Notes: generated by a model not told the origin, from the letters alone. A stretch of DNA of 64,000 bases from Ktedonobacteria bacterium brp13 (GCA_015099395.1 AP024096.1:7853485-7917484); one strand, 5' to 3'. Shown: positions 53,626-62,647, numbered from the stretch's first letter. Numbers and translations: made by a program.

Positions 53626-54129
53626 ATGGATAATTCTCAACGTATTGATCCACCTCTTGTTGGTTCCGAGCGAGAGCTACTTACCGCTTTCCTTGATTAT
53701 CATCGTCAGACACTCTTATGGAAGATCGAAGGCTTAAACGATACAGATCTGCGACGTAGCATGACGCCCACTGGACTGTCATTGCTGGGTCTCATCAAGC
53801 ATCTGGCATATGTTGAGCGTGGCTGGTTTCAAAATGAGTTCGCGGGCGAGGATGTTTCTTTTCCCTGGACCGATGATGATCCCGATGCCGATTTTCGTAT
53901 CGAGCCAGATGAGACTACTGAGCAGATCCTTACTCTCTATAAGGCAGAAGTAGAACGCTCGCGCGAGATTACCGCTGCGGCCTCCTTTGACGATATCGCC
54001 CGTGGACCAAGACCAAGGCGTAAGCCTTCGCTACGCTGGATCATCATTCATATGATCGAGGAGACTGCTCGACATAATGGACACGTTGATCTGATGCGCG
54101 AAGCGATCGATGGACAGACTGGCGAGTAG
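53626..54129 (+). CDS. DinB-superfamily protein (DUF664)
   Basis: A 167-residue four-helix protein of the DinB/YfiT-like superfamily. It has the first-helix segment L-L-W-K-I-E-G-L-N, L-L-G-L-I-K-H-L-A-Y-V-E-R-G-W-F (first metal-binding histidine) and H-M-I-E-E-T-A-R-H-N-G-H-V-D-L-M-R-E (second histidine pair). This is the DUF664 pattern seen in many actinobacteria and Chloroflexota. Such proteins bind a metal and include thiol-dependent transferases, but most are uncharacterised. The ATG at 53626 has AAAGGA upstream; a longer open frame overlaps the DUF255 gene and is not used. Confidence 0.85.
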   Translation: MDNSQRIDPPLVGSERELLTAFLDYHRQTLLWKIEGLNDTDLRRSMTPTGLSLLGLIKHLAYVERGWFQNEFAGEDVSFPWTDDDPDADFRIEPDETTEQILTLYKAEVERSREITAAASFDDIARGPRPRRKPSLRWIIIHMIEETARHNGHVDLMREAIDGQTGE

Positions 54130-54144
54130 TTCTTATTCTCATAA

Positions 54145-54185
54145 AAAAAGCGTTGTGGACCATCAATAGGCCCACAACGCTTTTT
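54145..54185. terminator. Bidirectional terminator
   Basis: A 14-bp perfect stem AAAAAGCGTTGTGG (54145-54158) / CCACAACGCTTTTT (54172-54185) between convergent genes. Confidence 0.9.
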
Positions 54186-54191
54186 GTCCGT

Positions 54192-54632
54192 TTAGAGGCT
54201 ATTTACTTTGATCGTGCGTGCTTTCGCATGCTCTGCCTTTGGCAGTTGGAGCGTCAGGATACCATTACTGTAGTGCGCCTCGACGCGCTCGGCGTTGATA
54301 GGAGCGGGTAAGGTGAAGGACTGCTGATATTTACTGGGCTGGAAGCCGTGCCAGTGCATAGTTGCGCCTTCTGGTATCTGAACTTTGACCTCCCATTTCA
54401 GGTAGACAACCTCTTGCTGTACCGTGATCTCGACATCTTCTGGTTGTGTGCCTGGCATTGGGAGCTGTAGCGTATAGCCGTCGCTGGTCTCAAACAGATT
54501 CGCAGCATAGCCCCGGTTGTTCAGGACGTTTGAGTGACGAGGATTGATGATGCTTTCCTCAAACAGATGATCCATTGCCTCACGCAGTGATACCATCTCG
54601 TTCAACGGGTTGTAGCGGTTAATATTCGCCAT
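54192..54632 (-). CDS. Small heat-shock protein, Hsp20/alpha-crystallin family
   Basis: A 146-residue small heat-shock protein. The alpha-crystallin domain covers about 40-140: Y-T-L-Q-L-P-M-P-G-T-Q-P-E-D-V-E-I, F-T-L-P-A-P-I-N-A-E-R-V-E-A-H-Y-S-N-G-I-L-T-L-Q-L-P-K is the family end motif (G-I-L-T-L). The N-terminus N-P-L-N-E-M-V-S-L-R-E-A-M-D-H-L-F is typical of the class. ATG at 54632 has AAGGAG 8 bases upstream; a longer frame begins at 54653. It acts as an ATP-independent holdase. Upstream lie an inverted repeat and a motif also present before dnaK. Confidence 0.94.
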   Translation of the reverse strand: MANINRYNPLNEMVSLREAMDHLFEESIINPRHSNVLNNRGYAANLFETSDGYTLQLPMPGTQPEDVEITVQQEVVYLKWEVKVQIPEGATMHWHGFQPSKYQQSFTLPAPINAERVEAHYSNGILTLQLPKAEHAKARTIKVNSL

Positions 54633-54653
54633 GATGATGACTCCTTTTTTCAA

Positions 54654-54980
54654 TCTTTTTTCCTGCTTTATCGTAAAGTGACTGTATTTAGGTTGTAGTG
54701 TGAGAGGGTAGGTCGTACTCTCTCACTTGCTTTATCCGATCCTGTTAGATCGTTTTTGTCTCTGGCATTACTATAGCGCAGTTTGTATTAGAGGCGCGTA
54801 AGAGAAGTGCTAGAGGAATGATAGTAAAGCATAAGAGAAGTGTTAGAAACCTTGATAGCACCTCTATCAGGTCTTCTGATCTCGACGGCTCTCTTATCTT
54901 CTGCTACAATGCCCATAAACGGGGGGCGTGGAATAGCACAAGCCCTCCCTGAACGCATGTACATTTGGGAGGATTCGCGA
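54654..54980. promoter_or_regulatory. Divergent hsp20-tyrS region with inverted and direct repeats
   Basis: AGTGTGAGAG and CTCTCTCACT form an inverted repeat (54698-54727, one mismatch). TAAGAGAAGTGCTAG (54799-54813) recurs as TAAGAGAAGTGTTAG at 54832-54846. AGAGAAGTGTTAGAAA is shared exactly with 9203-9218, upstream of dnaK. No T-box signature is visible before tyrS. Confidence 0.4.
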
Positions 54981-56213
54981 GTGGCGCTCAAACAGCAACC
55001 GACAAAAAAAGAGATTGACTATTTACTAAAGCGCGGTGTTGCGCAGGTTGAAAAGGAGCCTGAGCTGCGGCGACTGCTGCTTGAAGGCAATAAAGGCGAG
55101 CCATTACGTATCAAACTGGGCGTTGATCCAACGCATTTTGATCTGACCATCGGACACGCCGTGGTCTTTCGTAAGCTACGCGAGTTCCAGCGTATGGGTC
55201 ATAAGGCTGTCGTGGTTATTGGTGACTGGACAGCACGTCTGGGTGATCCTAGCGGTCGACAGGAGGCGCGTAAGGCGTTGACTGCGGAGCAAGTGAAAAC
55301 GAACGCAGCGACCTATCTGGATCAGTTCTTCAGGATTGTTGATCCTACGCAGACCGAGGTTCGCTATCAGACCGAGTGGTTCGATCAGTTTAACCTTGGC
55401 GACGCTATCAAGTTGCTGAGTTATAAGACGGTAGCTCAAATGCTTGAGCGGGACGATTTCTCGAAACGTTATCGCAGCGGTGTTGAGATCTCGCTGGCAG
55501 AGTTTATGTATCCCTTACTCCAGGGCTATGACTCGGTCGCGTTACACTCTGATGTTGAGCTTGGTGGGACTGACCAGACCTTTAACCTGCTGGTGGGTCG
55601 CGAGTTGCAGCCAATCTTTGGTCAGGCACCCCAACAGATCCTGACAATGAATCTTATCGTCGGCCTGGATGGTGTGAAGAAGATGGGTAAGTCGCTGGAT
55701 AACTATATTGCGATAACTGCTCCGGCTAACGATATGTTTGGGAAACTGATGTCGCTGCCTGATCCAACGATGCGTACGTACTTTGAAGCTCTGACTGGTG
55801 TTGAGGATGAAGAGTTAGATGAGTTTGAGCGCAAGATGGCCGACGGGACACTGAATCCTCGTGACGTCAAACTGCGTATGGCGCGTGAGATCGTAACCGA
55901 GTTTCATAACGCTGCAGCCGCTCAGGAGGGTGAAGAGGCTTTTATTCGCCAGTTCTCTGAGCGCAAATTGCCAACCGATATTCCGGACTACCAGCTAAGC
56001 GCACCGACCAATATCGTTGAGCTACTGGTCGCAGCAAAACTACGGAACAGCAACAATGAGGCCCGTACCCTCATTAAGCAGGGTGGCGTAACACTCTTTG
56101 GGCCTGACGATAGCGAAGGCGAGCGCATTACCGACCCGAACTATACAGTGGCCGTTACTGCTAATGCGGTTCTGAAAGCTGGTAAACGCCAGTATATACG
56201 CATCAAGGCGTAG
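54981..56213 (+). CDS. tyrS: Tyrosyl-tRNA synthetase
   Basis: A 410-residue class I synthetase charging tRNA-Tyr. Features are R-I-K-L-G-V-D-P-T with H-F-D-L-T-I-G-H-A (HIGH-type motif), G-D-W-T-A-R-L-G-D-P-S-G, Q-G-Y-D-S-V-A and D-V-E-L-G-G-T-D-Q-T-F-N. The KMSKS-type K-K-M-G-K-S-L-D-N and a C-terminal S4 domain (L-I-K-Q-G-G-V-T-L) follow, matching the TyrS type 2 (TyrZ-like) length. The start is GTG 54981 with GGGAGG 8 bases upstream; the open frame extends back to 54840 but this part is not conserved. Confidence 0.95.
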   Translation: MALKQQPTKKEIDYLLKRGVAQVEKEPELRRLLLEGNKGEPLRIKLGVDPTHFDLTIGHAVVFRKLREFQRMGHKAVVVIGDWTARLGDPSGRQEARKALTAEQVKTNAATYLDQFFRIVDPTQTEVRYQTEWFDQFNLGDAIKLLSYKTVAQMLERDDFSKRYRSGVEISLAEFMYPLLQGYDSVALHSDVELGGTDQTFNLLVGRELQPIFGQAPQQILTMNLIVGLDGVKKMGKSLDNYIAITAPANDMFGKLMSLPDPTMRTYFEALTGVEDEELDEFERKMADGTLNPRDVKLRMAREIVTEFHNAAAAQEGEEAFIRQFSERKLPTDIPDYQLSAPTNIVELLVAAKLRNSNNEARTLIKQGGVTLFGPDDSEGERITDPNYTVAVTANAVLKAGKRQYIRIKA

Positions 56214-56374
56214 CCTGGCAACAGCAGGTTTTATTCTTACAAAGCAAGGACGGATAGAAGAGCTGAAAACTCATATTCTATTCGTCTAGCTTTGGTCCAT
56301 TTGTTATGATCTTATTGCAAAAACCAATGCTACTGACTTGGATACGCAGTATGAGCTTCATGGAGGATACAGTA

Positions 56375-57244
56375 ATGGTACAGGCAAAGATTGGTGTGAT
56401 CGGTGGTAGTGGTCTTTATAATATGGAGGGAATGACGGATACCGTTGAGGTTGCCATTGAGACCCCCTTTGGTCGTCCTAGCGATGTGATTACCGTCGGC
56501 AATGTTGACGGGGTGCCGATGGCTTTCTTGCCGCGTCATGGTCGCGGTCATCGTTATAGTCCTTCTGAGGTGCCTGCTCGTGCCAATATCTGGGCGCTGA
56601 AGAGCCTGGGAGTCGAATGGATTATCAGTGTGAGTGCGGTCGGTAGCTTGCGTGAGGATGTTGCTCCTCGCGACTTGCTGATCCCTGATCAGATCTTCGA
56701 TCGTACCAAAAGCCGTGTCAATAGCTTCTATGAGGGCGGCCTTGTAGTACACTGCTCATTTGCTGATCCCTATTGTTCAACGTTACGTGGATTGATCTTA
56801 GCCGCGGGTCAGGACTTGACCGATGTCAAAGTCCATGATGGTGGTACCTATGCTTGTATGGAGGGGCCGCTCTTCTCAACGAAGGCCGAATCAAATGTCA
56901 ATCGCAAACTGGGTATGGACGTTATCGGAATGACGGCGTTACCCGAGGCGAAGCTGGCGCGTGAGGCTGAGATCTGCTATGCAACGATTGCCTGTATCAC
57001 CGATTATGACTGCTGGCGTGAAGAGGCTGTCACCGTCGATATGGTGATTGCGAATTTGAGTGCCAATGTTGCGAATGCACAACGTATTCTACGTAGTCTG
57101 GCGCACTCCTTGCCAGCTGACCGAACGCATCAGCATTGTGGATGTGCCAGCGCATTGGACCATGCGATCATGACCGATCCCGCGCTGATTACCGATGAAC
57201 TGAAAGAGCGCTATCAATTACTAATTGGTCGCTATATCTCTTGA
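56375..57244 (+). CDS. mtnP: S-methyl-5'-thioadenosine phosphorylase
   Basis: A 289-residue purine nucleoside phosphorylase-type enzyme that splits methylthioadenosine into adenine and methylthioribose 1-phosphate in methionine salvage. Motifs are I-G-V-I-G-G-S-G-L-Y, F-L-P-R-H-G-R-G-H (phosphate site), S-A-V-G-S-L-R-E-D, and C-M-E-G-P-L-F-S-T-K-A-E-S with G-M-T-A-L-P-E-A-K-L-A-R-E. ATG 56375 has GGAGG 8 bases upstream. Its stop codon overlaps the -35 of the SRP RNA promoter. Confidence 0.95.
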   Translation: MVQAKIGVIGGSGLYNMEGMTDTVEVAIETPFGRPSDVITVGNVDGVPMAFLPRHGRGHRYSPSEVPARANIWALKSLGVEWIISVSAVGSLREDVAPRDLLIPDQIFDRTKSRVNSFYEGGLVVHCSFADPYCSTLRGLILAAGQDLTDVKVHDGGTYACMEGPLFSTKAESNVNRKLGMDVIGMTALPEAKLAREAEICYATIACITDYDCWREEAVTVDMVIANLSANVANAQRILRSLAHSLPADRTHQHCGCASALDHAIMTDPALITDELKERYQLLIGRYIS

Positions 57245-57270
57245 CACAATGTGCCCTTCAGGTGTAGAAT
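57241..57270 (+). promoter_or_regulatory. Promoter of the SRP RNA
   Basis: TTGACA (57241-57246), 18-base spacer, TAGAAT (57265-57270). The predicted start near 57277 lies in a hairpin upstream of the SRP RNA proper. That hairpin pairs CCATCC (57274-) and CGAGG with CCTCG and GGATGG (to about 57330). Confidence 0.62.
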
Positions 57271-57330
57271 AAGGCCATCCCACGAGGAACGGCGAAGCAC
57301 AGATTTCAGGCACAAAACCTCGTAGGATGG

Positions 57331-57495
57331 ACCGATTTTTATTCGGTCCTGTCGATTGGCGTAACCGGGTCTTGAGCGGCAGATGTTTGTGAACCCCGCC
57401 AGGACCGTGAGGAAGCAACGGTAAATGGACCTCTCTGGGTGACTCAGGGTCGCCTGGTTACGCTAATCGGCAGGACCGAGCGAAAATCGGTTTTT
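57331..57495 (+). ncRNA. ffs: Signal recognition particle RNA (small bacterial type) with terminator
   Basis: The apical S-domain motif is present: CCAGGACC-GTGA-GGAAGCAACGG near 57399-57422, matching the conserved Ffh-binding loop and tetraloop of SRP RNA. A long rod is closed by ACCGATTTT/AAAATCGGT (57331-57339 with 57483-57491), then CGGTCCTG/CAGGACCG and GGCGTAACC/GGTTACGC. The end GGTTTTT acts as an intrinsic terminator. The RNA joins Ffh and meets the FtsY receptor encoded at 14 kb. The 5' hairpin at 57274-57330 may be a transcribed leader removed by processing. Confidence 0.92.
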
Positions 57496-57652
57496 CATGT
57501 CATCTATCCTTTGTATCTCTTTTTATGCAGGCTATTTTATTCTGTGGGAGGGCGCAAGGATCTCCCAGTTGCAACGATACCATCATCATCTCTCCTGGTC
57601 GCGGGTGGGCACATGGCCCGTCATGAGGAATACATAGGCGGGAGTTTTTAAT

Positions 57653-60007
57653 ATGGCCTCAGAATCACTCTACCGTAAGTGGCGCTCTCAAACTTTCTCC
57701 GACATGGTTGGTCAGGAGCCGGTCATACGTACCCTCAAGAATGGTCTTATCAGCGGGAAACTCGCGCATGCCTATCTCTTCACCGGTCCCCGAGGCACAG
57801 GCAAGACCAGTACCGCTCGTCTTTTAGCAAAAACCATTAATTGTCAGAATCCTCAGAACGGTGAGCCTTGTAATGTCTGTGATCAGTGTCGCGAGATCAC
57901 GAACGGAAGCTCATTCAATGTAAGCGAGATCGATGCGGCCTCCAATCGTGGTATCGATAGTATTCGTGAATTGCGCGATAAGGTCATGATGCCACCGACC
58001 ACCGGAAAGTATAAAGTATACATTCTGGACGAGGCGCATATGTTGACAACCGAGGCATTCAACGCGCTCCTGAAGACTCTTGAAGAGCCACCACCATATG
58101 CTATCTTTGTTCTGGCGACAACCGATGTACATAAGATGTTGCCGACAGTCCTCTCACGTTGTCAGCGCTTCGAGTTCAAACGTTTTACCCTGCGTCAACT
58201 GGTAGATCGCTTATATTTTGTCGCCCAACAAGAGCATGTTGAGCTGCGACCCGGATCTGCTGAATTGATTGCGCGTGCAGCCTCTGGTGGTATGCGTGAT
58301 GCCCTGAGTTTGCTTGATCAGGCGATTGCGTATGCGGGCAACATTATCGATCTTTCACAGATTCAGGCCATGCTTGGTGTTGCCGATCCGCGTGCGATCC
58401 AGAAGTTTATTTTGCATATCGCTGATCTAGAGAGCCCGCCTGGCCTGCATTTGATCAACGATCTCACTGAGGCGGGTGCTGACCTACGTCAGATCAATAC
58501 GCAGGTTGCAGAATACTGGCGGGCAATGATGCTGGGTAAGGCAGGTGCTAACATTGGAGCGATCCTTGAGAATACAGATGATGAGATCAAAGAGATCCTT
58601 GAGCTTGCCAGACGTTTTACCCTGCCAGAACTGACCGAGTGTGCACGTATCTTTGCGCAAAATGAGCTCTTACTGAGGAGCCAGGCGACGCCACAACTTG
58701 GATTGGAACTGGCATTTCTTAACTGCATTGAGATCCACCGGCGTGCCCAGGAAGGGCCGCAGCAGCAGGTTACGACCTATCCAACATTGCAGAGTCCTGT
58801 GGCTGGTTCTCACCAGGTGAACACGCCGCCTGCGCGTACACCACAATCGATGCCGCATGTACCATCAACACCATCAATACCGCTGACACCACCGCCTGCT
58901 ATGCAGGCACCAGAGGATGACAGCATCGATCTCCAGGATAGTGTATCGCAGAGCTACCAGGCACCACAGCCAGCAGCGCCTCCGGCTCAGCGCGAATATA
59001 CACAGCAGCACACGAATAATAACATCAACCATGCTGTTCGTCCTGGTAATGGTGTGCCGCAGATCAACCTGAATGGGAATGGTACTGGACCAGTAGCAAA
59101 TATGGGAACTGGCGCATCTGTGCCACCGCCCATTGTACCAGCGATGCAACCAGCCGCTGTATCTAACGCGATCTCACTGACGGTTGAGGATGTAAAAGAA
59201 CGTTGGGAGCTTGTGCGTCGTCGTGTACGTACCCGTAAAGATGGTGCGAAGATATCTGCCCTGCTCTCCGGCTATGCGATTGTGGGTGTTGAGGGAACCT
59301 ACGAACTACCGATTGTCGTCTGCTTAGCGAATGCAGATTTCCATTTTAAGACCTTACAGAACGAAGAGTATCAAGAGACGATTCACTGGGCACTGAAGAT
59401 AACACTGGAGCGGGAATGCAAAGTTCGTTTATTGCCACCCAATACGCCGTATAATCCTCCCCCTGCATCTTCTGCTCCTGTGCCTCGTCCTGGTGGACCA
59501 TTGCCTGGAGGATCAGCGCCGTCAGCTTTAAGTAGCTCGGCCTTTCCGTCTGCGCACGTGTCACCGCCATATGACGTTTCACCTCAACAGAGTAGTAGCC
59601 ATACATCGGTTGGACCACTGGCACCCGGATTCGCAGCAGCCTCTGTGGTATCGGCACCAGCAGCACCTCCGTATCGTGTTCCACCGCAGTCTTCTGATGT
59701 GCTTGAGGTGACAGAAGTGACGGAGATCGTGCCGCCCAGACGTCTGACAGAGAGCGCGGTAACCAGGAGTGTGCAGCCGGATCCAGTATTGGAACCGCGC
59801 ATTGAGCTTCCGTCACAGTCAGGGGTACTTGCCAGAAATGCACCTGTGAGCGAGAATACTACTAGTAGAAATGATCGGGTCAATGCCGCGTCTTTTAATA
59901 CAGGGACGCGTCGTGAAACCATTGAAAAGCAGGTGCGTAACAATCCTGTTATAGCGGAAGCGTTACGTTTGTTTAAAGCTGAAATTAAAGATATTCAACC
60001 AAAGTAA
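57653..60007 (+). CDS. dnaX: DNA polymerase III subunit gamma/tau
   Basis: A 784-residue clamp-loader ATPase. Residues 1-370 form the AAA+ part: L-Y-R-K-W-R-S-Q-T-F-S-D, P-loop G-P-R-G-T-G-K-T-S, the C-x8-C-x2-C-x2-C-type zinc site (C-N-V-C-D-Q-C), Walker B D-E-A-H-M-L, and sensor T-T-D-V-H-K-M-L-P-T. Residues about 370-500 and 600-760 are Pro/Gln/Ser-rich linkers. A folded tau-like segment lies at about 505-600 and a short conserved end at about 760-784. GGGAG lies before the ATG. It heads the standard dnaX-ybaB-recR operon. Confidence 0.97.
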   Translation: MASESLYRKWRSQTFSDMVGQEPVIRTLKNGLISGKLAHAYLFTGPRGTGKTSTARLLAKTINCQNPQNGEPCNVCDQCREITNGSSFNVSEIDAASNRGIDSIRELRDKVMMPPTTGKYKVYILDEAHMLTTEAFNALLKTLEEPPPYAIFVLATTDVHKMLPTVLSRCQRFEFKRFTLRQLVDRLYFVAQQEHVELRPGSAELIARAASGGMRDALSLLDQAIAYAGNIIDLSQIQAMLGVADPRAIQKFILHIADLESPPGLHLINDLTEAGADLRQINTQVAEYWRAMMLGKAGANIGAILENTDDEIKEILELARRFTLPELTECARIFAQNELLLRSQATPQLGLELAFLNCIEIHRRAQEGPQQQVTTYPTLQSPVAGSHQVNTPPARTPQSMPHVPSTPSIPLTPPPAMQAPEDDSIDLQDSVSQSYQAPQPAAPPAQREYTQQHTNNNINHAVRPGNGVPQINLNGNGTGPVANMGTGASVPPPIVPAMQPAAVSNAISLTVEDVKERWELVRRRVRTRKDGAKISALLSGYAIVGVEGTYELPIVVCLANADFHFKTLQNEEYQETIHWALKITLERECKVRLLPPNTPYNPPPASSAPVPRPGGPLPGGSAPSALSSSAFPSAHVSPPYDVSPQQSSSHTSVGPLAPGFAAASVVSAPAAPPYRVPPQSSDVLEVTEVTEIVPPRRLTESAVTRSVQPDPVLEPRIELPSQSGVLARNAPVSENTTSRNDRVNAASFNTGTRRETIEKQVRNNPVIAEALRLFKAEIKDIQPK

Positions 60008-60022
60008 GGAGTTGACGTCCCC

Positions 60023-60319
60023 ATGAACATGCGTGAAATTCAAAAGATGCAGCAAAAATTGATGAAGATGCAGGAGGACCTGGAGTCAAAGCTGTTTACT
60101 GGAACTGCTGGTGGTGGTGCTGTGACGATCACCATGAGTGGGAAATTTGAGCTCACTGACGTCAAGATTGATCCAGAAGCATTTAGTGCGGAAGATATCG
60201 AAGAGCTAGAAGTGATGGTAAAGGCCGCTGCAAAGGACGCGTTTGATCGTGCGACCGAAGCGCAGCAGAAGCTGGTCTCCAACGCAACTGGCGGTATGCG
60301 CATCCCTGGAATGTTCTAA
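60023..60319 (+). CDS. YbaB/EbfC-family nucleoid-associated protein
   Basis: A 98-residue DNA-binding protein of the YbaB/EbfC family, dimeric with a tweezer shape. It starts with a Met/Gln/Lys-rich helix (M-Q-Q-K-L-M-K-M-Q-E-D), followed by V-T-I-T-M-S-G-K-F-E-L-T-D-V-K-I-D-P and the C-terminal helix. It lies 15 bases after dnaX and 3 bases before recR, the conserved order in many bacteria. It affects nucleoid structure and gene expression and may help RecR-linked repair. Confidence 0.95.
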   Translation: MNMREIQKMQQKLMKMQEDLESKLFTGTAGGGAVTITMSGKFELTDVKIDPEAFSAEDIEELEVMVKAAAKDAFDRATEAQQKLVSNATGGMRIPGMF

Positions 60320-60322
60320 AGT

Positions 60323-60934
60323 ATGAGTGATATTGCAGCTCCGGTGGCAGCGCTGGTGGAAGAGCTTTCCAAGCTGCCAGGTGTCGGTGTGAAGACCGCA
60401 CAGCGCCTGACTTTCTATATTTTGCGTAGTCCCAATGACCAGGCTCGTCGTCTGGCTGAGGCGATTCTGCGTCTCAAAGAGAGCATCATCTACTGCTCAC
60501 GTTGCTACAATATTACAGAGACCGATCCTTGTTCTATCTGTAGCAATCCAGGTCGCGACCAGGAGACTATCTGCGTCGTTGAGGAGCCACTCGATGTGCT
60601 GGCTCTGGAGAAGACCGGAGCGTACAAAGGGCTGTATCACGTGCTCCACGGCGCGCTCTCGCCGCTTAACGGCATTGGGCGTAAAGATATTCGTATCGAC
60701 GAACTCTTCAAGCGTCTGGCCGATGGAAAGGTACATGAGGTCATTCTCGCCACGAATCCCGGCTTTGAAGGCGATTATACCGCTGGTGTCATCAAGGATG
60801 GCATTAAAAGCGAGCTCGCAGTTCCACAGTTGCGTGTGACTACGTTAGCGCGTGGCCTTCCGTTAGGTGGCGACCTCGAATACGCCGATGAAGGTACACT
60901 GAGTCGTGCCATCGAGGGACGACGCGACCTCTAA
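60323..60934 (+). CDS. recR: Recombination mediator protein RecR
   Basis: A 203-residue RecR acting with RecF/RecO in loading RecA at gaps. It has the helix-hairpin-helix L-P-G-V-G-V-K-T-A-Q-R-L, a zinc finger C-S-R-C...C-S-I-C, and a TOPRIM domain (I-C-V-V-E-E-P-L-D-V-L-A-L-E). The segment Y-H-V-L-H-G-A-L-S-P-L-N-G-I-G follows. The end E-G-R-R-D-L is the normal RecR C-terminus, immediately followed by the TAA that belongs to the 81-bp repeat. No insertion damage is seen in the protein. Confidence 0.97.
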   Translation: MSDIAAPVAALVEELSKLPGVGVKTAQRLTFYILRSPNDQARRLAEAILRLKESIIYCSRCYNITETDPCSICSNPGRDQETICVVEEPLDVLALEKTGAYKGLYHVLHGALSPLNGIGRKDIRIDELFKRLADGKVHEVILATNPGFEGDYTAGVIKDGIKSELAVPQLRVTTLARGLPLGGDLEYADEGTLSRAIEGRRDL

Positions 60935-61012
60935 GATCTTATTCCGAAACCCAACGCGACTGGCGTCGCTAGTGCTCGCACACGCAGGTTTTCGGATAAG
61001 TAGTAAGCCAGC
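60932..61012 (+). repeat. 81-bp palindromic intergenic repeat, copy 2 (after recR)
   Basis: The same unit as 11751-11831 in reverse orientation, with about five differences. It begins with the recR stop codon (TAAGATCTTATTCCGAA) and ends TTTTCGGATAAGTAGTAAGC. Relative to the host gene the orientation is the same as at accA. A terminator-like GGGAATG/CATTCCC hairpin (61023-61047) follows. Confidence 0.85.
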
Positions 61013-61090
61013 AAAATTGACAGGGAATGTCCGCTCTGGGCATTCCCTTCCTGCTTTCAACCACCTTAAAGAGTGCCTGTAATGCGTTGC

Positions 61091-61125
61091 TTGACAGCAT
61101 CACAACGGCCATGGTACACTTGTTC
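61091..61125 (+). promoter_or_regulatory. recA promoter with LexA-like half-palindrome
   Basis: TTGACA (61091-61096), 18-base spacer, TACACT (61115-61120). GTAC-ACTT-GTTC (61114-61125) differs by one base from the GAAC-N4-GTTC SOS box of Gram-positive-type LexA and covers the -10. A second -10-like TATACT is at 61261-61266 without a good -35. The leader up to 61384 shows no gene. Confidence 0.5.
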
Positions 61126-61384
61126 TACCTCATGAAAGAATAGTACCAGGAGAGAATAATTTCCGGTTTTTCGCCTCTATTTGAGAATAATATAGTGTAA
61201 CGATGTAAAACCCTGGGTACATAGGGAGCGAGAGCACGTTTTACCTCTGTACTGAGTTTGTATACTGTAGTAGATAGAGTTACGTAGCAGCCCTTTAAGA
61301 GGATTGAAAAAAGGAGGAAGACAGGGTCAGGTGACGAGCAATCTTATACGGGTTGTTTGTTATATGCTCTGTTAGAGAGAAGTA

Positions 61385-62524
61385 ATGGCATTAAGTAAGA
61401 AGGAAAAGAACGCAGCGAGTGCGAGTGCGTCGACAAATAACAACGTAGCCATGACCGATCGTGAAAAAGCAATTGACCTGGCTTTATCTCAGATTGAGCG
61501 TCGGTTCGGTAAAGGTTCGATTATGAAACTTGGTGATTCGGCTAAATTGCAGGTAGAAGCTATCCCCTCCGGCTCAATCTCTCTAGACCTGGCACTGGGT
61601 ATTGGCGGTATACCTCGTGGTCGTGTTACTGAGATTTATGGTCCGGAGTCGTCTGGTAAGACGACGCTCTGCTTTCATGTTATCGCGAATGCGCAACGTG
61701 CTGGCGGTTATGCGGCATTTATAGATGCCGAGCATGCCCTGGATCCCTCCTACGCAGCCAAGTGTGGTGTCGATATCGGCAACCTGTATATTTCGCAGCC
61801 GGATACAGGTGAGCAAGCGCTAGAGATCGTAGACTCGCTGGTCCGCAGTAATGCGATCGATGTTGTAGTTATCGACTCGGTAGCTGCCTTGACGCCGCGT
61901 GCAGAGATTGAAGGCGAGATGGGCGACTCACACGTTGGCTTGCAGGCTCGTCTGATGAGTCATGCGTTACGTAAACTGACCGGTGCTATCAATAATTCAC
62001 ATACCACTGTTATCTTCACCAACCAGTTACGTGAGAAGATTGGTGTTATGTTTGGCAATCCAGAGACCACTGCCGGTGGTAAGGCTCTGAAGTTCTACGC
62101 CTCGGTGCGTCTCGACATTCGCCGTACCGACTCGATCAAGCAAGGTAGCGACGTTGTTGGTAACCGTACGCGCGTACGTGTCATCAAGAATAAAGTTGCA
62201 CCACCTTTCAAGACAGCCGAATTTGATATCATGTACAACGAAGGTATCTCACGTGAAGGTGGCTTGCTCGATCTGGGTCTGGAGATGGGCCTTGTGAAAA
62301 AGAGCGGTGCCTGGTTTACTGTCGGTGATATCCGTCTTGGACAGGGCCGTGAGAACGCCAAAGAGTTTTTGCGCCAGAATACCGATGTCGCAACCGCTAT
62401 TGAAGAGCAGATTCGTGGTAACATGCTGGCCTTCAAAGTCGCAGAGGGCGAGAAGGTCGAAGATACGGAAGAGGTTGATGAGAGAGAGTTGCTGGGAGAA
62501 GATGGGGATAGTGTTGACGAGTAA
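61385..62524 (+). CDS. recA: Recombinase RecA
   Basis: A 379-residue RecA that forms filaments on single-stranded DNA for strand exchange and SOS induction. Motifs are [10 protein letters not shown] (Walker A), [19 protein letters not shown] (Walker B), the L1/L2 DNA loops ([18 protein letters not shown]) and an acidic C-terminal tail. A Ser/Ala/Asn-rich N-terminus of about 20 residues precedes the core. No intein. Flanked by its own promoter and terminator. Confidence 0.98.
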   Translation: MALSKKEKNAASASASTNNNVAMTDREKAIDLALSQIERRFGKGSIMKLGDSAKLQVEAIPSGSISLDLALGIGGIPRGRVTEIYGPESSGKTTLCFHVIANAQRAGGYAAFIDAEHALDPSYAAKCGVDIGNLYISQPDTGEQALEIVDSLVRSNAIDVVVIDSVAALTPRAEIEGEMGDSHVGLQARLMSHALRKLTGAINNSHTTVIFTNQLREKIGVMFGNPETTAGGKALKFYASVRLDIRRTDSIKQGSDVVGNRTRVRVIKNKVAPPFKTAEFDIMYNEGISREGGLLDLGLEMGLVKKSGAWFTVGDIRLGQGRENAKEFLRQNTDVATAIEEQIRGNMLAFKVAEGEKVEDTEEVDERELLGEDGDSVDE

Positions 62525-62584
62525 TCTTTAATAGACTCAGACGCTCTGGTTTCTCCTTGCTTATCGCATAGGTAGACAAAATAC

Positions 62585-62623
62585 AAAAAACATGGCCGCA
62601 ATCTATGCAGCCATGTTTTTTTG
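62585..62623 (+). terminator. Intrinsic terminator of recA
   Basis: AAAAAACATGGC (62585-62596) pairs with GCCATGTTTTTT (62610-62621), between recA and the convergent kinase-like gene. Confidence 0.88.
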
Positions 62624-62647
62624 TGTCATGAAGTCTATTATTCTTCA

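Noticed and set aside
54654-54980. T-box leader before tyrS
   Set aside because: No AGGGTGG-type T-box sequence or anticodon-stem pattern was found.
57439-57651. 70-codon ORF before dnaX
   Set aside because: It begins inside the SRP RNA and its terminator and has no family features.
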